Source of the DNA: Pseudomonas sp. GOM7
GTDB taxonomy: Bacteria; Pseudomonadota; Gammaproteobacteria; Pseudomonadales; Pseudomonadaceae
Assembly: GCF_026723825.1 (NCBI RefSeq)
Contig: NZ_CP113519.1
Span: forward strand, 3,286,001 to 3,350,000
Direction: 5' to 3'
Length of the DNA: 64,000 nucleotides
This document shows positions 1-9,133 of this stretch, one piece after another. The stretch's first letter is position 1; every line of letters starts with the position of its first letter. The notes below the pieces were generated by a model. The model did no database searches and was not told where the DNA came from. It saw only the letters and a list, made by a program, of their open reading frames with translations. A program made the position numbers and the translations under genes.

Positions 1-1
1 G

Positions 2-2071
2 GAGCGTCTCAAACTGGCCCTGGATTCGGCCGAGCTGGGTACCTGGGACTGGCACATTCCAACGCAACGCCTGTACGCCAGTGCCCGCGCGGCAGAACTG
101 CAAGGGCTGCCGGCCACCCCCTTCGACGGCGACTTTCTGAGCTTCTTCAACCACGTACCGATGAGTGATCGCCAAAACCTGCGCCAGAGCTATCTGCAAT
201 TGGTGGAGCAACGGCAGACGCACTATCAGGTGACCTATCGGGTCAATCTGGACAAAGGCAATCTGCGCTTTCTGGAAAGCACCGCCAAACTGCAGCTCGA
301 CGAAGCCGGCCAGCCACTGCGCATGGTCGGCACCCTGCTCGATATCAGCGAGCGCGTGCAGCGCGAGCAACGCCTAAAAGCCTCGGAGGAGAAGTTCGCC
401 AGGGCTTTTTATTCCAGCCCCGACGCCATCATCATCAGCGAGCGCGACAGCGGGCGCTATATCGAGGTCAACCAGGGCTTTACCCGTATCACCGGTTACG
501 AAGACTGGGAGGCAGTCGGCAAGACTGTCTACGAGCTGAACATCTGGGCCTGCCCGGAAGAGCGCAGGCAGATGATCGAGGATCTGCTGCTACACGGCCA
601 GGTACTACACCGGGAAATGCACGGCAGGCACCGCAACGGCGAAGTGTTGTTGGTGGATGTCTCCGTGCAGCCCATCGAAATCGAGGGCACCCCCTGCCTG
701 CTGCTCACCGCCCGTGATATCAGCGAACTGAAGCAGGCGCAGGCACAGGTGCAACACCTGGCCTATCACGATGCCCTGACCAACCTGCCCAACCGCGCCC
801 TGCTGATGGAGCGCCTGACCCAGCAGATCGCCCTGCACAAACGCCTGGCCATGCATGGTGCCCTGCTGTTCATTGATCTCGACCACTTCAAGCACATCAA
901 CGACTCGCTCGGCCACCCGGTGGGCGACGCCGTACTGCGCCTGATCACCGCACGCCTCGAGGCTAGCGTGCGCGAAGAGGACACCGTCGCCCGCCTGGGC
1001 GGTGACGAATTCGTCGTGCTGATCTCCGGCCTGGAAAGCAAACGCTCGGAAGCCACCCGGCAGGTGCGCCAGGTGGCGGAAAAGCTGCGCCATCTGCTGG
1101 CCCAGCCGATGCTGCTCGACGGCCACCAACTGCAGGTCACGCCCAGCATCGGCATCGCCCTGATTCCCGATCATGGTGACAACCCGGCAGATCTGCTCAA
1201 ACGCGCCGATATCGCCCTGTATCGCGCCAAGGACTCCGGGCGCAACACCATCCAGTTATTCCGCAGCACCATGCAGGACGCCGCCAGTGCACGCCTGCGC
1301 CTGGAGAGCGAGCTGCACCTGGCCCTGGCCCGCGGCGAATTCGAGCTGTACTTCCAGCCACAGGTGGACGCCAGCAGCGACCGCATCGCCGGGGCGGAGG
1401 TTCTGCTGCGCTGGCGCCACCCGGAACAGGGCATCCTCTCGCCGCTGCACTTCATCGAAGTGCTCGAGGAAAGCGGCCTGATCATCGAGGTGGGCGGCTG
1501 GGTGCTGGCAGAAGCCTGCCACGTCTGCGCCCGCCTGCTGGCAGATGAGCTGATCAGCGCCGGCCAGTTCAGCCTGTGCGTCAACATCAGCCCCCGGCAA
1601 TTTCGCCAGCACGAGCTGGTCGAACGGATCGCCAACTGCCTGCGCGAAAGCCAGTTGCCCAATGCCATGCTCAAGCTGGAAATCACCGAAGGCATCGTCA
1701 TCCAGAACATCGAGGACACCATCGGCAAGATGCTGCGCCTGAAGAAGCATGGTGTCAGCTTCGCCATGGACGACTTCGGCACCGGCTACAGCTCGCTGAC
1801 CTACCTCAAGCGCCTGCCGGTGGACATGCTGAAGATCGACCAGTCTTTCGTGCGCGAAGCCAACCACGATACCAACGATGCCGAGATCGTTCGCGCCATC
1901 ATCGCCATGGCGCGCAGCCTCAACCTGGAAATGATCGCCGAGGGCGTGGAAAAGCAGGAGCAACTGGACTTTCTGCGCGCGCAAGGCTGCCATCACTACC
2001 AGGGTTACCTGTTCAGCAAGCCCCTGCCGGAGGGCGAATTCCGCGCCCTGCTGAGCCGGCAGCGCGGCTGA
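2..2071 (+). CDS. PAS-GGDEF-EAL cyclic-di-GMP protein, 5' end missing
   Basis: The reading frame is open from the first bases of the window, so the start lies outside it; an ATG at 161 is internal. In order I see the end of a PAS-like domain, a second PAS domain (about residues 130-245, with an ITGYE-type core), a GGDEF domain with an intact RLGGDEF site and an RxxD inhibitory site (REED) five residues before it, and a full EAL domain. The EAL signature reads EVLLRW, and DDFGTGYSSL and the distal EGVEK motif are present. Both halves therefore look catalytically competent for making and degrading c-di-GMP. No membrane segment is visible in the part present. It converges on the Hsp20 gene across a shared terminator. 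Confidence 0.93.
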   Translation, partial: ERLKLALDSAELGTWDWHIPTQRLYASARAAELQGLPATPFDGDFLSFFNHVPMSDRQNLRQSYLQLVEQRQTHYQVTYRVNLDKGNLRFLESTAKLQLDEAGQPLRMVGTLLDISERVQREQRLKASEEKFARAFYSSPDAIIISERDSGRYIEVNQGFTRITGYEDWEAVGKTVYELNIWACPEERRQMIEDLLLHGQVLHREMHGRHRNGEVLLVDVSVQPIEIEGTPCLLLTARDISELKQAQAQVQHLAYHDALTNLPNRALLMERLTQQIALHKRLAMHGALLFIDLDHFKHINDSLGHPVGDAVLRLITARLEASVREEDTVARLGGDEFVVLISGLESKRSEATRQVRQVAEKLRHLLAQPMLLDGHQLQVTPSIGIALIPDHGDNPADLLKRADIALYRAKDSGRNTIQLFRSTMQDAASARLRLESELHLALARGEFELYFQPQVDASSDRIAGAEVLLRWRHPEQGILSPLHFIEVLEESGLIIEVGGWVLAEACHVCARLLADELISAGQFSLCVNISPRQFRQHELVERIANCLRESQLPNAMLKLEITEGIVIQNIEDTIGKMLRLKKHGVSFAMDDFGTGYSSLTYLKRLPVDMLKIDQSFVREANHDTNDAEIVRAIIAMARSLNLEMIAEGVEKQEQLDFLRAQGCHHYQGYLFSKPLPEGEFRALLSRQRG

Positions 2072-2078
2072 AATGCAG

Positions 2079-2100
2079 AAGGCGCCCCGTGGGGCGCCTT
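2079..2100. terminator. Bidirectional terminator between convergent genes
   Basis: A perfect inverted repeat (AAGGCGCCCC / GGGGCGCCTT around GT) lies 8 bases after the EAL-protein stop and 22 bases from the Hsp20 stop. It can serve both converging transcripts. Confidence 0.75.
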
Positions 2101-2121
2101 CCGTTCATGCATCCGACCGGA

Positions 2122-2577
2122 TCAGTTGTCCTCCAGCGCCGGACGCTGGTTGCTGCCGATGGGGATGCGCTTGGGCTTGGCCTCTTCCGGCACGATGCGC
2201 TCCAGCTCGACACTCAGCAGGCCGTTGGCCAGGTTGGCGCCCTTGACCTCGATATGGTCGGCGAGGCGGAACGACAGCTTGAAGGCGCGCTGGGCGATGC
2301 CCTGGTGCAGGTAGCTGATGCTCTCGGCGCTACGGTCACGCTTGTTGCCCACCACGCTCAGCACACCGTTCTCGACCTGCAGCTCCAGGTCTTCTTCCTG
2401 GAAACCAGCAGCCGCGACCACAATGCGATAGTGGTCATCGCCATGCTTCTCGACGTTATAGGGCGGGTAGGAGCTGCCGGCATCGTTGCTGCGCAGGGCA
2501 GACTCAAACAGATCATTGAAACGGTCGAAACCGACGGATTGGCGGAACAGAGGGGCCAAAGAAAGTACGTTGCTCAT
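2122..2577 (-). CDS. ibpA: Small heat-shock protein, Hsp20/IbpA family
   Basis: A 151-residue protein with an alpha-crystallin domain (about residues 38-135), including the YHQGIAQR-like stretch and the ANLANGLLSVELERIVPEE segment typical of proteobacterial IbpA. Such proteins hold unfolding proteins in aggregates in the cytoplasm for refolding by DnaK and ClpB. I chose the ATG at 2577 because AGGAG lies just upstream; a longer in-frame version runs back through the promoter and a repeat. The upstream region has a sigma-32-like promoter and a candidate RNA thermometer, which supports heat-shock control. Confidence 0.93.
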   Translation of the reverse strand: MSNVLSLAPLFRQSVGFDRFNDLFESALRSNDAGSSYPPYNVEKHGDDHYRIVVAAAGFQEEDLELQVENGVLSVVGNKRDRSAESISYLHQGIAQRAFKLSFRLADHIEVKGANLANGLLSVELERIVPEEAKPKRIPIGSNQRPALEDN

Positions 2578-2584
2578 GAGTATT

Positions 2585-2632
2585 CTCCTGATTTCAGCAA
2601 GTTTCACGATGCGGAACCCGACTTCGGCATCC
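2585..2632 (-). promoter_or_regulatory. Candidate ROSE-type RNA thermometer in the ibpA leader
   Basis: Read on the minus strand, the leader has a short hairpin (GATGC...GCATC, 2609-2632), then TTGCT (2596-2600), then the AGGAG ribosome site (2585-2589) just before the ATG. A TTGCT element able to pair with the Shine-Dalgarno is the hallmark of ROSE elements in front of hsp20/ibpA genes. The fold is inferred by eye. Confidence 0.55.
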
Positions 2633-2643
2633 CGCAGTGACTT

Positions 2644-2671
2644 ATCTAGGGGCGGCCAGAAGAATTTCAAG
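2644..2671 (-). promoter_or_regulatory. Sigma-32 (RpoH) type heat-shock promoter for ibpA
   Basis: On the minus strand CTTGAAA (2665-2671) is followed after 12 bases by CCCCTAGAT (2644-2652). This closely matches the RpoH consensus (CTTGAAA, 11-16 bp, CCCCATNT). Confidence 0.75.
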
Positions 2672-2707
2672 GCATGCACGATCACCGCGCGCAAGGTTGT
2701 GGATGGC

Positions 2708-2728
2708 GTAGGGTGCGCCGTGCGCACC
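2708..2728. repeat. 21-bp GTAGGGTGCGC palindromic repeat, isolated copy
   Basis: A copy of the palindrome (GTA, then GGTGCGC and GCGCACC arms overlapping about one central base) that is abundant in the pqq locus of this window. It lies just upstream of the ibpA promoter, next to a second repeat family. Confidence 0.8.
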
Positions 2729-2739
2729 AAGAGCCGAAC

Positions 2740-2795
2740 CGTAGCCCGGATGTAATCCGGGAAAATGCGCCTCCCTGGATTTCATCCAGGCTACG
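2740..2795. repeat. GTAGCCCGGATG-type inverted repeat
   Basis: CGTAGCC, GGATG and AATCC on the left are mirrored by GGATT, CATCC and GGCTACG on the right around an approximately 18-base loop. A related half copy lies at 12898-12935. It sits between the 21-bp repeat and dusC. Confidence 0.75.
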
Positions 2796-2800
2796 AGACC

Positions 2801-3748
2801 TTAGCTGGAGGGCATCAGCAGCCGGTCGATGCGCTCGCAATCTTGCTCACGGCGTATCTCGGCAAACAAGGCCACGGCTTCCGGGTAGGTACGGGTGAGC
2901 ATCGCCAGCCATTGTTTCAGTCGGCCTGGCGCATAGCGCGGCGCCAGTTTGCGCCGCGCCTGCTGCCAGAAGTCCTGCAACAGCGGCTGCAACTCGGCCC
3001 AGCTCATTTCCTCCGGCGCCTGCCCCGCCCTGACCGCCGCGATCTGCCGTGCCAGGCCAGGGCGGGACACCAGGCCGCGCCCCAGCATGATGTCCTCCAC
3101 ACCACTGATCTCCCGGCAGCGACGCCAGTCCTCCAGCGTCCACACCTCGCCGTTGGCGAACACCGGCACCGCTACCACCTCCTGCACCCGCGCCACCCAT
3201 TCCCAGTGCGCTGGCGGCTTGTAGCCCTCGACCTTGGTGCGCGCATGCACCACGATCTGACTCGCACCACCCTCGGCGAGCGCACGGGCGCAATCCAGCG
3301 CCCCACTCTTGTCCTCGAAGCCCAGCCGCATCTTCGCCGTCACCGGAATCTCGGCCGGCAGCGTGCGCCGTACCTCGCGGACGATGGCGTGGAGCAGCTC
3401 CGGCTCCTTGAGCAGCACGGCGCCGCCGCGCGACTTGTTCACCGTCTTGGCCGGGCAGCCGAAGTTGAGGTCGATCACCGGTGCCCCGAGGGTGCAGGCG
3501 AAGGCGGCATTGTCAGCCAGGCATTGCGGGTCGGAGCCAAGGAACTGCACGCGCATCGGCGTACCGGCCCGAGTGCGCGCACCGTCGAACAGCTCGGGCG
3601 CCAGCTTGTGGTAGGTGGCCGCAGGCAACAGCCGCTCACTGACACGAATGAACTCGGTGACGCACCAGTCGATTCCGCCGATGCGGGTGAGGAGGTCGCG
3701 CAGGATCTCGTCGACCAGCCCTTCCATGGGCGCCAGGGCAATTTGCAT
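2801..3748 (-). CDS. dusC: tRNA-dihydrouridine(16) synthase DusC
   Basis: A 315-residue FMN enzyme of the Dus family, which reduces uridine in the tRNA D-loop using NADPH. Visible signatures are the N-terminal [13 protein letters not shown] site, [18 protein letters not shown] with the catalytic cysteine, [15 protein letters not shown] and the VFANGEVW and [11 protein letters not shown] phosphate-binding segments, in TIM-barrel order. The shorter DusC-type C-terminal domain follows. I took the ATG at 3748, where homology begins, rather than 3775. It is monocistronic, flanked by repeats and a small exported-protein gene on the other strand. Confidence 0.93.
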   Translation of the reverse strand: MQIALAPMEGLVDEILRDLLTRIGGIDWCVTEFIRVSERLLPAATYHKLAPELFDGARTRAGTPMRVQFLGSDPQCLADNAAFACTLGAPVIDLNFGCPAKTVNKSRGGAVLLKEPELLHAIVREVRRTLPAEIPVTAKMRLGFEDKSGALDCARALAEGGASQIVVHARTKVEGYKPPAHWEWVARVQEVVAVPVFANGEVWTLEDWRRCREISGVEDIMLGRGLVSRPGLARQIAAVRAGQAPEEMSWAELQPLLQDFWQQARRKLAPRYAPGRLKQWLAMLTRTYPEAVALFAEIRREQDCERIDRLLMPSS

Positions 3749-3842
3749 GAGGTGATCCGGAAAAAGGGGGCGCACAGTTTAAGGGGTCGCGCGCGCCACG
3801 CAAGATGGGCGAAACTGGCCACATTGCAAACGGAGAGCCCCC

Positions 3843-4223
3843 ATGCGCCCTGTCATATGCGCCCTGCTCGGCCTGCTCTGCATGACGACTCAGGCCAGCG
3901 AAAATCTGCCCCCGCCATCGGATCCGGTGGCCGATGCCCCGGCCCGGCTGATCGTCAGCCGCGACGAGCAGGCACCGAACGCCTGTGACGTGGAGCTGTA
4001 CGTCAACCAGCAAGTGGTGGCCACGCTCGGCCCGGGGGAACGTACCAGCCTGGACTTGCCCAGCGGGGAACAGAGTCTGGCCGTGGCGATTTCACCGGAA
4101 GGCTATTGCGGCGGTACTGGCCCGCAGACCATGCAGTCGATACTGCTGAACCCGGGGGAAACCCGCCAGTTCGAGGTAAAGGTGGAACCCGATCAGGTGT
4201 TTCTCGCACCACGACTCGAATGA
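3843..4223 (+). CDS. Small exported protein of unknown function
   Basis: A 126-residue protein with a clear signal peptide (hydrophobic residues 4-15, cleavage probably after TQA near residue 18). GGAGAG lies just before the ATG. The mature part has two cysteines (NACDVELYVNQ and GYCGGTG), which could form a periplasmic disulfide, in an otherwise beta-rich sequence. I do not recognise a named family. It converges on the thioesterase gene with a 6-base gap. Confidence 0.8.
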   Translation: MRPVICALLGLLCMTTQASENLPPPSDPVADAPARLIVSRDEQAPNACDVELYVNQQVVATLGPGERTSLDLPSGEQSLAVAISPEGYCGGTGPQTMQSILLNPGETRQFEVKVEPDQVFLAPRLE

Positions 4224-4229
4224 ATGACA

Positions 4230-4679
4230 TTACGCCTGCGGCACAGAAACTGGCAGCAAGGCCCTGCCATAACCCTCGATGAACTCCGCCGGCATGCGCT
4301 TGGGTCGACCGCTGGACAACTCGATGCAGACGAAGGTGGTCTTGGCTCTTAGCAGGGTCATGCCATCTTCCGGGCGCAGCAACTGGAAACGCCGATCCAT
4401 CTTCAGGCGCTGGTCGGATTCGACGATCCAGGTGGCCATCTGCAAGTGCTGCCCTTCGTAGGCACTGGCCAGGTAATCGATCTCGTGGCGCACCACGGCC
4501 ATGGCCCGATCCAGGCGGCGATATTCGACCAGGTCCAGTCCCAGGAACTGCGAATGACGCCAGGCGCAGCGTTCCAGCCAGGTGACATAGACCGCGTTGT
4601 TGGCATGGCCAAGGCCATCGATGTCCTCGGCAGTCACCTCGATGTCGATGACGAAGGGGCTGGGCAACTCCCACTGCAT
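4230..4679 (-). CDS. Hotdog-fold acyl-CoA thioesterase, 4HBT family
   Basis: A 149-residue single hotdog domain. The core TAEDIDGLGHANNAVYVTWLERCAW matches the 4-hydroxybenzoyl-CoA thioesterase-type catalytic loop and helix with its D/N...GH.NN pattern. Enzymes of this group hydrolyse acyl-CoA thioesters; the substrate cannot be read from sequence. The start at 4679 has a strong GGAGG a few bases upstream; the in-frame extension to 4892 has none and no homology. Confidence 0.88.
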   Translation of the reverse strand: MQWELPSPFVIDIEVTAEDIDGLGHANNAVYVTWLERCAWRHSQFLGLDLVEYRRLDRAMAVVRHEIDYLASAYEGQHLQMATWIVESDQRLKMDRRFQLLRPEDGMTLLRAKTTFVCIELSSGRPKRMPAEFIEGYGRALLPVSVPQA

Positions 4680-4846
4680 GGCTATACCTCCAGTTTTGCC
4701 GGTCGCGCGCCGAGCTGAGTGGTACTGCGCACGGGGCCGCCATGATACGACGCACAGCCAATCCCTGCAGCGCCAGAGCTTTCTCCCCATGATCTCATCG
4801 CGCCATAATGCGCGATGCACTTGCCTGAGAGCCCGAGAACGAGCAA

Positions 4847-6709
4847 TTGACTGCCACCCTGCGCCTATTGATGCTGCTGTTGCTACCTGCACTGACCTGG
4901 GCCAAGAGCCTGCCGCTGCCGGCCGATCACACCCAGATGCTACCTGGCCCCTACATGTTCGTCTGGAAGGATCCGAACGGCCAGGCCGACTTCAAGCAGG
5001 TCAGCACCCTGCCCGACTCCGCCTGGCAAGCCGTGGGCCGGCGCGATGCCAGCTTCGGCTACGGCGGCAATGCCTACTGGCTGCGTCTGGACGTGCATAA
5101 TCCGCACGACCGTTCGCTGGATTGGATACTGGTGATCGGCAATCCGCTGCTCGACCAATTGGATGCCTATGGCCTGGACGGTGAGCGCATCTACCGCGCC
5201 GGCGACCAGCGCCCCTTTGCCTGGCGCTGGCTCGAACACCGCCAGTTGCTGTTGCCGCTGCGAGTGGAGCCTGGCGAGCAGCAGCGTATTTGGCTGCGCA
5301 TGCAGACCGCAGGCTCGGCCAACCTCAGCGCCAGCCTGATGACACACGCAACCTTCAACCACCAGGAACAACTCAACCTGTTGCTGCAAGGCCTGTTCTT
5401 CGGTGCCTTGATTGCGATGCTCATCTACAACCTGAGCATCTTCTGCATCACCCGCGACCGCAATTACCTCTGGTACAGCCTGTTCGTCGCCAGCTTCAGC
5501 CTCTACCAGTTCATCCAGCTCGGTTTCGCCCAGCAATGGTTGTGGCCTAACGCCCTGGCCTGGCAGCAGTTGAGCTTCCCGTTCATGTCGGCACTGGCGA
5601 CGCTCTTCGGCATCCATTTCACCTATGGGGTACTGGAACTGGACAAGGCCCCCAAGGCCTATCGCTGGACAACCCAGGCGCTCAAGGCCTGTTGTTGGCT
5701 GGTGTTGGGCATGGCCTTGTTCGGCCCTTACACACCGGCCCTGTTCGGCAGTTTCGCGCTGCTGATCGCCTGCGCCCCCGTGGCTTTCATCATCACCCTG
5801 CTGCGCTGGCGCGAAGGCTATACAGCGGCACGCCTGTTCGCCCTCGGCTGGTTCGTGCTGATCACCGCCAGCCTCGCCAGCATCCTCACTGGCACGGGCC
5901 TGCTGCCCTACTCGCTACTGACCCTGCACGCCCAGCAGATGGGTGGGCTGATCGAGATGACGGTGTTCTCCATCGCTCTCGCCGCGCGCATCCGCCAGGC
6001 GCAACAGGCCAAACGCCAGGCCCAGGCCAAGCTGATCGAGCAGGAACGCCGCCTCGGCCTCGAACAGGCCAAACGCCTGGAGCTGCAGCAACAGATCAGC
6101 GAAAACCTGGAGCAACGCGTCCAGGAGCGCACCGCAACCCTGCAGGACACTCTGCAGCAGTTATCCCAGGCCAACCAGCGTTTGGCGGAGTTGAATCGTC
6201 ATGACGGTCTCACCGGCTTGCTCAACCGGCAGACACTGAGCGAGGAGCTGACACGTGCCTGCTTCCGCGCCATGCGCAGCCAGCAACCATTGGCCGTGCT
6301 GATGCTGGATCTGGATCATTTCAAACAGGTCAATGACCGGCATGGCCACCTGGCTGGTGACGCCTGCCTGCGCCATGCCGCCCAGCGCATCCGCCAGCGT
6401 CTGCGCAGCAGCGACTGGCTAGCGCGCTTCGGCGGCGAAGAGTTCGTCGCCCTGCTCGACAGTACGGATATGACCGGCGCGCTCGACCTGGCCGAACAAT
6501 TGCGCGAAGACCTGGCCAGCAATCCCTGCCCCTATCAACAGCAGTCGATCCCGCTGAGCCTGAGCATCGGCCTGCATGCCGGAACGCCGAGCACCCCCGC
6601 TTGCGGCGAACACTGGCTCGACCTCGCTGACCGCGCGCTTTATCGCGCCAAGGCAGGCGGCCGTAACCGTGTGGCCTGTTACGAAGAGCAAGCGCTCGAC
6701 AACGCCTGA
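4847..6709 (+). CDS. 7TMR-DISM membrane diguanylate cyclase
   Basis: A 620-residue receptor cyclase. A signal peptide (residues 1-19) is followed by a periplasmic 7TMR-DISMED2-type sensory domain (about 25-155), seven membrane segments (about 180-385), a coiled coil rich in Q, E and R (about 385-445) and a GGDEF domain with RFGGEEF near residue 529 and an RSSD inhibitory site five residues before it. It should make c-di-GMP in response to a periplasmic, probably carbohydrate-like, ligand. The start is a TTG at 4847, chosen because it gives a complete signal peptide; the ribosome site is weak. The tRNA terminator region follows. Confidence 0.9.
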   Translation: MTATLRLLMLLLLPALTWAKSLPLPADHTQMLPGPYMFVWKDPNGQADFKQVSTLPDSAWQAVGRRDASFGYGGNAYWLRLDVHNPHDRSLDWILVIGNPLLDQLDAYGLDGERIYRAGDQRPFAWRWLEHRQLLLPLRVEPGEQQRIWLRMQTAGSANLSASLMTHATFNHQEQLNLLLQGLFFGALIAMLIYNLSIFCITRDRNYLWYSLFVASFSLYQFIQLGFAQQWLWPNALAWQQLSFPFMSALATLFGIHFTYGVLELDKAPKAYRWTTQALKACCWLVLGMALFGPYTPALFGSFALLIACAPVAFIITLLRWREGYTAARLFALGWFVLITASLASILTGTGLLPYSLLTLHAQQMGGLIEMTVFSIALAARIRQAQQAKRQAQAKLIEQERRLGLEQAKRLELQQQISENLEQRVQERTATLQDTLQQLSQANQRLAELNRHDGLTGLLNRQTLSEELTRACFRAMRSQQPLAVLMLDLDHFKQVNDRHGHLAGDACLRHAAQRIRQRLRSSDWLARFGGEEFVALLDSTDMTGALDLAEQLREDLASNPCPYQQQSIPLSLSIGLHAGTPSTPACGEHWLDLADRALYRAKAGGRNRVACYEEQALDNA

Positions 6710-6723
6710 GCAGTGCCCACAAA

Positions 6724-6755
6724 CAAAAAGGGGCCGCTTCCGAAGAAGCAGCCCC
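6724..6755 (-). terminator. Intrinsic terminator facing the tRNA operon
   Basis: A GGGGC-x-GCTTC stem and its mirror around CGAA, with a run of T on the minus strand. It lies downstream of the minus-strand tRNA operon and can also end the plus-strand cyclase transcript. Confidence 0.75.
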
Positions 6756-6837
6756 TGGTTCCGCAAACGCGGCAAAAAATGATGTTCCTGCGCCCCTGCG
6801 AGCACCACGAAAAACCAGTGCGAAGGGGCGAAATGAC

Positions 6838-6860
6838 GAGGCCAGCACTAGGCTGGCCTC
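6838..6860 (-). terminator. Stem-loop at the tRNA operon end
   Basis: A GAGGCCAGC / GCTGGCCTC stem around ACTA, just after the last tRNA-Ala. A shortened copy (AGGCCAGC...GCTGGCCT, 7086-7106) sits inside the operon, a trace of tandem duplication. Confidence 0.55.
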
Positions 6861-6869
6861 GTTTGCGAT

Positions 6870-6945
<76 letters not shown>

Positions 6946-6992
6946 GAAACCTTGCGGTCGGCTCGCAACGCCTGCGCGCTGCGACTGGAAAA

Positions 6993-7068
6993 TGGCGTCC
7001 CCTAGGGGACTCGAACCCCTGTTACCGCCGTGAAAGGGCGGTGTCCTAGGCCACTAGACGAAGGGGAC
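6993..7068 (-). tRNA. tRNA-Glu(TTC)
   Basis: A 76-nt cloverleaf with encoded CCA. The acceptor GTCCCCT pairs with AGGGGAC, and the anticodon loop CTTTCAC gives TTC. It is paired with an identical copy at 7241. Confidence 0.97.
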
Positions 7069-7116
7069 GGAACCTTCGATGAACAAGGCCAGCACTTGGC
7101 TGGCCTGGTCAGTGTT

Positions 7117-7192
<76 letters not shown>

Positions 7193-7240
7193 GAAACCTT
7201 GCGGTCGGCTGCAACGCCTGAGCGTTGCGGCTGGAATAAG

Positions 7241-7316
7241 TGGCGTCCCCTAGGGGACTCGAACCCCTGTTACCGCCGTGAAAGGGCGGTGTCCTAGGCC
7301 ACTAGACGAAGGGGAC
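7241..7316 (-). tRNA. tRNA-Glu(TTC), second copy
   Basis: Identical by eye to the Glu gene at 6993-7068, with encoded CCA. Confidence 0.97.
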
Positions 7317-7376
7317 GCAAGACCCTGATCGTGAACCGACTCACATCGATTCTGGCACTCCCGAAGGAGCCGAGAT

Positions 7377-7452
<76 letters not shown>

Positions 7453-7470
7453 ATCTCGAGGACGGGGCGC

Positions 7471-7499
7471 ATGTTAAGAGCGCCCCGAGTGCCTGTCAA
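7471..7499 (-). promoter_or_regulatory. Sigma-70 promoter of the Ala/Glu tRNA operon
   Basis: On the minus strand a perfect -35 TTGACA (7494-7499), a 17-bp spacer and TAACAT (7471-7476). A GC-rich discriminator (GCGCCCC) follows, as in stringently controlled stable-RNA promoters. Confidence 0.85.
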
Positions 7500-7619
7500 C
7501 AACATTTTTCCTGACGGGCAAAATTTTTTGCCACTAGAACAACTACTTACAGCCAACCCTGTGCTCGAACGCCTGGGCTGTTGAGCATCGGTGCGCATGG
7601 CGCCCCCCCTACGCAGCCT

Positions 7620-9101
7620 TCAACCGATGCTGGCCAGCAGCTTCTCCCACTCCTTGGTTTCTTTCTTCGAGGTACCGCCAAGCAGCTCCAGCGCCTGGCG
7701 CAAGCGGAAACGGGTCAGATCCGGGCCGAGGATTTCCATGGCATCGAGCACGGACACCGAGCTGGCCTGGCCGGTGATGGCGGCGAACATCAGCGGCATG
7801 GCATCACGCAGCTTCAGCTCCAGGTGTTCCACCACCGCTTGAATGCAGCCGGTGATACGGTCCTTCTCCCACTGGCGCAACGCTTCGAGCTTCCACAGGA
7901 TCAGTTGCATCAACTGGCGCACCTGATCCGGCGACAGCTTCTTGTGCTCGAACAGCTTGGCGTCCAGGTTCAGCGCGCCGGAGAAGAAGAAGCCGGCCAG
8001 CGGTGCGATCTGGCTGAAGGTCTCCACCCTGCCCTGCACGTGCGGCGCGATCCTCATCAGATACTCGGGGTTGAGCGCCCACTTCTGCACTTCGGCGGCA
8101 AAGGTTTCCACCGGCAGCTCACGCAGCCACTGGCCGTTGAGCCAGGAGAGCTTCTCCAGGTCGAAGATCGGCCCGCCCAGCGATACCCGGTTGATGTCGA
8201 AGTGCTCGATCATCTCGGCCAGGGAGAACTTTTCGCGCTCGTCCGGCATCGACCAGCCCATACGACCGAGGTAGTTGAGCATGGCCTGCGGTAGATAGCC
8301 CATGCGCTCGTAGAAGGTGATGCTGGTGGGGTTTTTGCGTTTGGACAGCTTGCTCTTGTCCGGATTACGCAGCAGCGGCATGTAGCACAGTGCTGGCTGC
8401 TCCCAGCCGAAGTATTCGTAGAGCTTGATCAGCTTGGGTGCCGACGGCAGCCACTCTTCACCGCGCAGCACGTGGGTGATGCCCATCAGGTGATCGTCGA
8501 CCACGTTGGCCAGGAAGTAGGTGGGCAGGCCATCGGCCTTCATCAGCACCTGCATGTCCATGCGATCCCAGGGGATCTCGACATCGCCACGGAGCATGTC
8601 CGGCACCACGCAGACGCCCTCGCTGGGCACCTTCATGCGCACCACGTGGGACTCGCCCGCGGCGATACGGCGCTGCGCCTCGGCCGGGTCAAGATGCATG
8701 CAGTGACCGTCGTAACGCGGGGTTTCCTTGTTGGCCATCTGCTGCGCGCGTACTTCATCGAGGCGCTCGGCGGAGCAGAAGCACGGGAAGGCATGGCCCT
8801 TGGCGACCAATTCGTCCGAGTACTTCTGGTAGATCTCGCCACGCTCGCTCTGCCGGTACGGGCCATGCGGGCCACCAACGTCCGGGCCCTCGTCCCATTC
8901 GATACCCAGCCAGCGCAGCGCATCGAAGATCTGCTGCTCAGACTCACGGGTCGAGCGCAACTGGTCGGTGTCTTCGATACGCAGGATGAACTGGCCACCG
9001 TGCTGACGAGCGAAGCACAGGTTGAACAGCGCGATATAGGCAGTGCCGACATGGGGATCGCCAGTCGGCGATGGCGCGATACGGGTACGAACGGTGGTCA
9101 T
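7620..9101 (-). CDS. gltX: Glutamyl-tRNA synthetase
   Basis: A 493-residue class I synthetase that charges tRNA-Glu. The N-terminal [14 protein letters not shown] is the HIGH motif and KLSKRK near residue 245 is the KMSKS motif; the C-terminal anticodon-binding helical domain is complete. I chose ATG 9101, where the conserved [13 protein letters not shown] begins, rather than 9137. Its position next to two tRNA-Glu genes on the same strand is notable but each has its own signals: the tRNA promoter lies 120-150 bases downstream of the gltX stop. Confidence 0.97.
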   Translation of the reverse strand: MTTVRTRIAPSPTGDPHVGTAYIALFNLCFARQHGGQFILRIEDTDQLRSTRESEQQIFDALRWLGIEWDEGPDVGGPHGPYRQSERGEIYQKYSDELVAKGHAFPCFCSAERLDEVRAQQMANKETPRYDGHCMHLDPAEAQRRIAAGESHVVRMKVPSEGVCVVPDMLRGDVEIPWDRMDMQVLMKADGLPTYFLANVVDDHLMGITHVLRGEEWLPSAPKLIKLYEYFGWEQPALCYMPLLRNPDKSKLSKRKNPTSITFYERMGYLPQAMLNYLGRMGWSMPDEREKFSLAEMIEHFDINRVSLGGPIFDLEKLSWLNGQWLRELPVETFAAEVQKWALNPEYLMRIAPHVQGRVETFSQIAPLAGFFFSGALNLDAKLFEHKKLSPDQVRQLMQLILWKLEALRQWEKDRITGCIQAVVEHLELKLRDAMPLMFAAITGQASSVSVLDAMEILGPDLTRFRLRQALELLGGTSKKETKEWEKLLASIG

Positions 9102-9133
9102 GAATGCTCTCGGAAGGAAGACACGAGGGTGAA

